Position numbers and translations under genes: made by a program. Below the pieces are notes generated by a model, which saw nothing but the letters and a program-made list of their open reading frames with translations, did not search any database and had not been told where the DNA came from. Of a DNA stretch of 41,696 nt, positions 40,394 to 41,696 are shown one piece after another. Every line of letters starts with the position of its first letter. Within the stretch, counting starts at the first letter, position 1. This stretch comes from Clostridia bacterium. GTDB taxonomy: Bacteria > Bacillota > DSM-521 > Neomoorellales > SLTJ01. The stretch lies in NCBI GenBank assembly GCA_004347685.1, contig SLTJ01000042.1, positions 1-41,696 on the forward strand, in the 5' to 3' direction.

Positions 40394-40723
40394 CTACTTG
40401 GAACTCGATTTTGGGGGTTTCTTGGGGGTCGCAGGTGGGTTCTTTTTGTTTTCCGTCCAGGACACAACTCCTTTCCCGGTTTTTGGGGCGCCGGCATAGG
40501 CCGCCCGCGGCCAAGCCGGCGGTCGCGGCACCGGCAGGTTCAGAGCGGCCGAATGGTAGGGAGAAAGGAGGCGGCCAACCTCTTCCCGGGCCGCGGCCAA
40601 ACCGGCCAAAACATCCCGGCAGCGCGGGCAGGCCGCAAGGTGCGCGCCTACTTCCCGGCTCTCCCGTGGGGAAAGCTGCCCGTCCAGGTAGGCCAGGAGC
40701 CGGCCCTCGTCAAAACAGATCAT
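40394..40723 (-). CDS. Zinc-finger anti-sigma factor (ZAS type), soluble
   Basis: A 109-residue protein with the anti-sigma ZAS domain: LLAYLDGQLSPRESREV followed by HLAACPRC, giving the HxxxCxxC zinc ligands. Unusually there is no transmembrane segment; after a Pro-rich stretch the protein ends in a Lys/Pro/Ser tail. Most such anti-sigmas are membrane-anchored, so this is either a soluble redox/zinc-responsive form or 3' truncated. An 11-base direct repeat (CTACTTGGAAC at 40380 and 40394) sits exactly at its stop. The start overlaps the sigma gene by 14 bases, indicating coupled expression. Confidence 0.88.
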   Translation of the reverse strand: MICFDEGRLLAYLDGQLSPRESREVGAHLAACPRCRDVLAGLAAAREEVGRLLSPYHSAALNLPVPRPPAWPRAAYAGAPKTGKGVVSWTENKKNPPATPKKPPKSSSK

Positions 40724-41252
40724 CCTCGGTGCCTCCTTCCTCTTGGCGGTAGCGGGCCAGAAAACTCTTCTGGGCGCGGACGAGAATGGTGCCCACCGAG
40801 CCCGGCGCTACGCCCAGGGCTTCGGCGATCTCGCGGTAGGTAAAGCCCGCATGGCGCAGGAGCAGGGCCAGGCGCTCGCGCGGCCTGAGGCTTTCCAAAA
40901 CCCGCCGCACCCGCTGAACCGCGGCCTGGCGCATGGCCGCCTCCTCCAGGGGGACGACCTCGGGGTAATGGCGCCACACCCATTGCTCCTCGCGCTGGCG
41001 CCGGCGTTTCTCGCCGCGCAAGGCGTTTAAGGCGAGGCGACTTCCCACCAGGTAGAGCCAGCCCAAAAGGTTCTCTTCCCGCGGCGGGGGCGTGGTGTAA
41101 AGTTTAAGAAAGACGTCCTGGACCACTTCTTCGGCCACCGTCCGCTCGCCCACCAGGTACATGAGGTGGCGCACCACCTGGGCATAATAGCGGCGGTACA
41201 GCTCCTCGAACTCCTGCGTCCGCCTCACCGTTTCCGGCCTGCCGTCGACCAA
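40710..41252 (-). CDS. ECF-type RNA polymerase sigma factor
   Basis: An ECF sigma factor of about 180 residues. Region 2 has FEELYRRYYAQVVRHL and VAEEVVQDVFLKLY then LLGWLYLVGSRLALNALR; region 4 has LRPRERLALLLRHAGFTYRE and the helix-turn-helix IAEALGVAPGSVGTILVRA. The frame is open to 41354, but the first 34 residues do not resemble sigma N termini. TTG 41252 has AAGGGG 11 bases upstream; GTG 41228 is an alternative. First gene of the leftward locus, followed by its zinc-finger anti-sigma, then the exported protein and ABC genes, which are the likely regulon. Confidence 0.95.
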   Translation of the reverse strand: MVDGRPETVRRTQEFEELYRRYYAQVVRHLMYLVGERTVAEEVVQDVFLKLYTTPPPREENLLGWLYLVGSRLALNALRGEKRRRQREEQWVWRHYPEVVPLEEAAMRQAAVQRVRRVLESLRPRERLALLLRHAGFTYREIAEALGVAPGSVGTILVRAQKSFLARYRQEEGGTEDDLF

Positions 41253-41383
41253 CCTTTCTCGCCCCTTCCACTTATACAACACCGCCGCGCAAGGTCTTTG
41301 TGACAAGGGGTTACCCTCTCCGTCAGGATAATCGAATGTAAAAAAATTTAACAACCACCATTAAATGGTAATCTCTACCACAG

Positions 41384-41412
41384 TTGACAATGGCTGTAAT
41401 CCATGATATGGT
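41384..41412 (+). promoter_or_regulatory. Sigma-A promoter for the right-edge gene
   Basis: A perfect -35 TTGACA (41384-41389), a 17-base spacer and TATGGT (41407-41412). The best housekeeping promoter in the window, about 85 bases before the start codon. Confidence 0.75.
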
Positions 41413-41423
41413 TAAATACAAAT

Positions 41424-41451
41424 GGGTGCTTCGTTGTTCGACGAGGCGCCC
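41424..41451 (+). other. Leader hairpin just after the transcription start
   Basis: GGGTGCTTCG and CGAGGCGCCC pair over 10 bp (two G-U), loop of eight, followed by CTTTGCTTTATT. The position, within about 10 bases of the predicted mRNA start, suggests a stabilising or attenuating leader structure. Confidence 0.4.
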
Positions 41452-41502
41452 CTTTGCTTTATTATAAGTCTTTCCATAAAATGGCTTACATGGGGGTATA
41501 AA

Positions 41503-41696
41503 ATGACTAGGGGATTTGAGGTGTCGAAGACCCTCTTCGAAAACCTCGTAAAGCACTTGGTTGAGATAGAGGAACAGAAGGATAAACTTCTCGAGGAATA
41601 TTTCCAGGAACCCTCAAAAGAACGTGACGAACTAGAAAAACTTATTGATAACGTAACTGCTCAGCCACCCTGTGCCAGCTTGAAAAATAGTACTGG
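41503..41696 (+). CDS. Possible GreA-like small protein, partial at window edge
   Basis: ATG 41503 behind GGGGGT opens a frame that is still open at the window end (64 codons). It is strongly helical and acidic: FEVSKTLFENLVKHLVEIEE then KDKLLEEYFQEPSKERDELE. This resembles the N-terminal coiled coil of GreA/GreB-family transcription factors found in related Firmicutes, but the C-terminal domain needed to confirm is outside. Well-supported as a gene, weakly as to family. Confidence 0.5.
   Translation, partial: MTRGFEVSKTLFENLVKHLVEIEEQKDKLLEEYFQEPSKERDELEKLIDNVTAQPPCASLKNST

Noticed and set aside
1-41696. CRISPR array
   Set aside because: No regularly spaced direct repeats of 25-37 bases were seen; the only tandem arrays are the heptamers at 15875-15916.

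Overview
The window is GC-rich chromosomal DNA that looks like a thermophilic, endospore-forming member of the Clostridia, close to the Moorella/Desulfotomaculum type. This is an inference from gene content: a YndM/DUF2512 membrane protein, a YaaH/SleL-type GH18, two copper-amine-oxidase-N stalk proteins, FapA, a LysM-superoxide dismutase fusion, frequent GTG/TTG starts and strong GGAGG-type ribosome sites. No species is claimed.

Layout. 0-4.7 kb is a decayed accessory region: a frameshifted tyrosine integrase beside a tRNA-Leu(CAA) gene, then a type III restriction-modification locus with an intact mod and a wrecked res. Part of res has been flipped end for end. 4.9-17 kb holds mostly cell-envelope and housekeeping genes: DUF2512, a DUF89 phosphatase, GH18, an ECF sigma/membrane anti-sigma pair, a CapA-like protein, a beta-CASP metallo-hydrolase, an L,D-transpeptidase, a stalk protein with PKD-like repeats and a polysaccharide deacetylase.

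17.4-22.3 kb, read right to left, is the most interesting unit. A cyclic-di-GMP-I (GEMM) riboswitch is followed by an intrinsic terminator. Downstream lie an HD-GYP phosphodiesterase, a histidine-kinase-fold protein with an N-terminal cysteine cluster and a degenerate PilZ-like segment, a STAS protein, a PP2C phosphatase, a second STAS protein and FapA. This is an RsbW/RsbV/RsbU-type partner switch apparently wired to c-di-GMP at both the RNA and protein levels. Both STAS genes are interrupted in this sequence, one by an in-frame TAG and one by a one-base frameshift, while kinase and phosphatase are intact.

22.6-25.8 kb contains a second stalk protein, the SOD fusion, an IS1380-like transposase remnant, a retropepsin-like protease and an inverted, decayed copy of the 3' end of the HD-GYP gene.

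25.9-41.3 kb is one long leftward locus: ECF sigma factor, zinc-finger anti-sigma, a 900-residue surface protein, ABC ATPase, ABC permease, a glycine-rich membrane protein, MoxR ATPase, DUF58 protein and two large von Willebrand factor A proteins. A small opposite-strand module (58-residue protein plus truncated nucleotidyltransferase) has landed inside it. The two ECF loci share a GTNAC-N16-CGTC promoter-like signature. The right edge carries the start of a small GreA-like gene behind a good sigma-A promoter.
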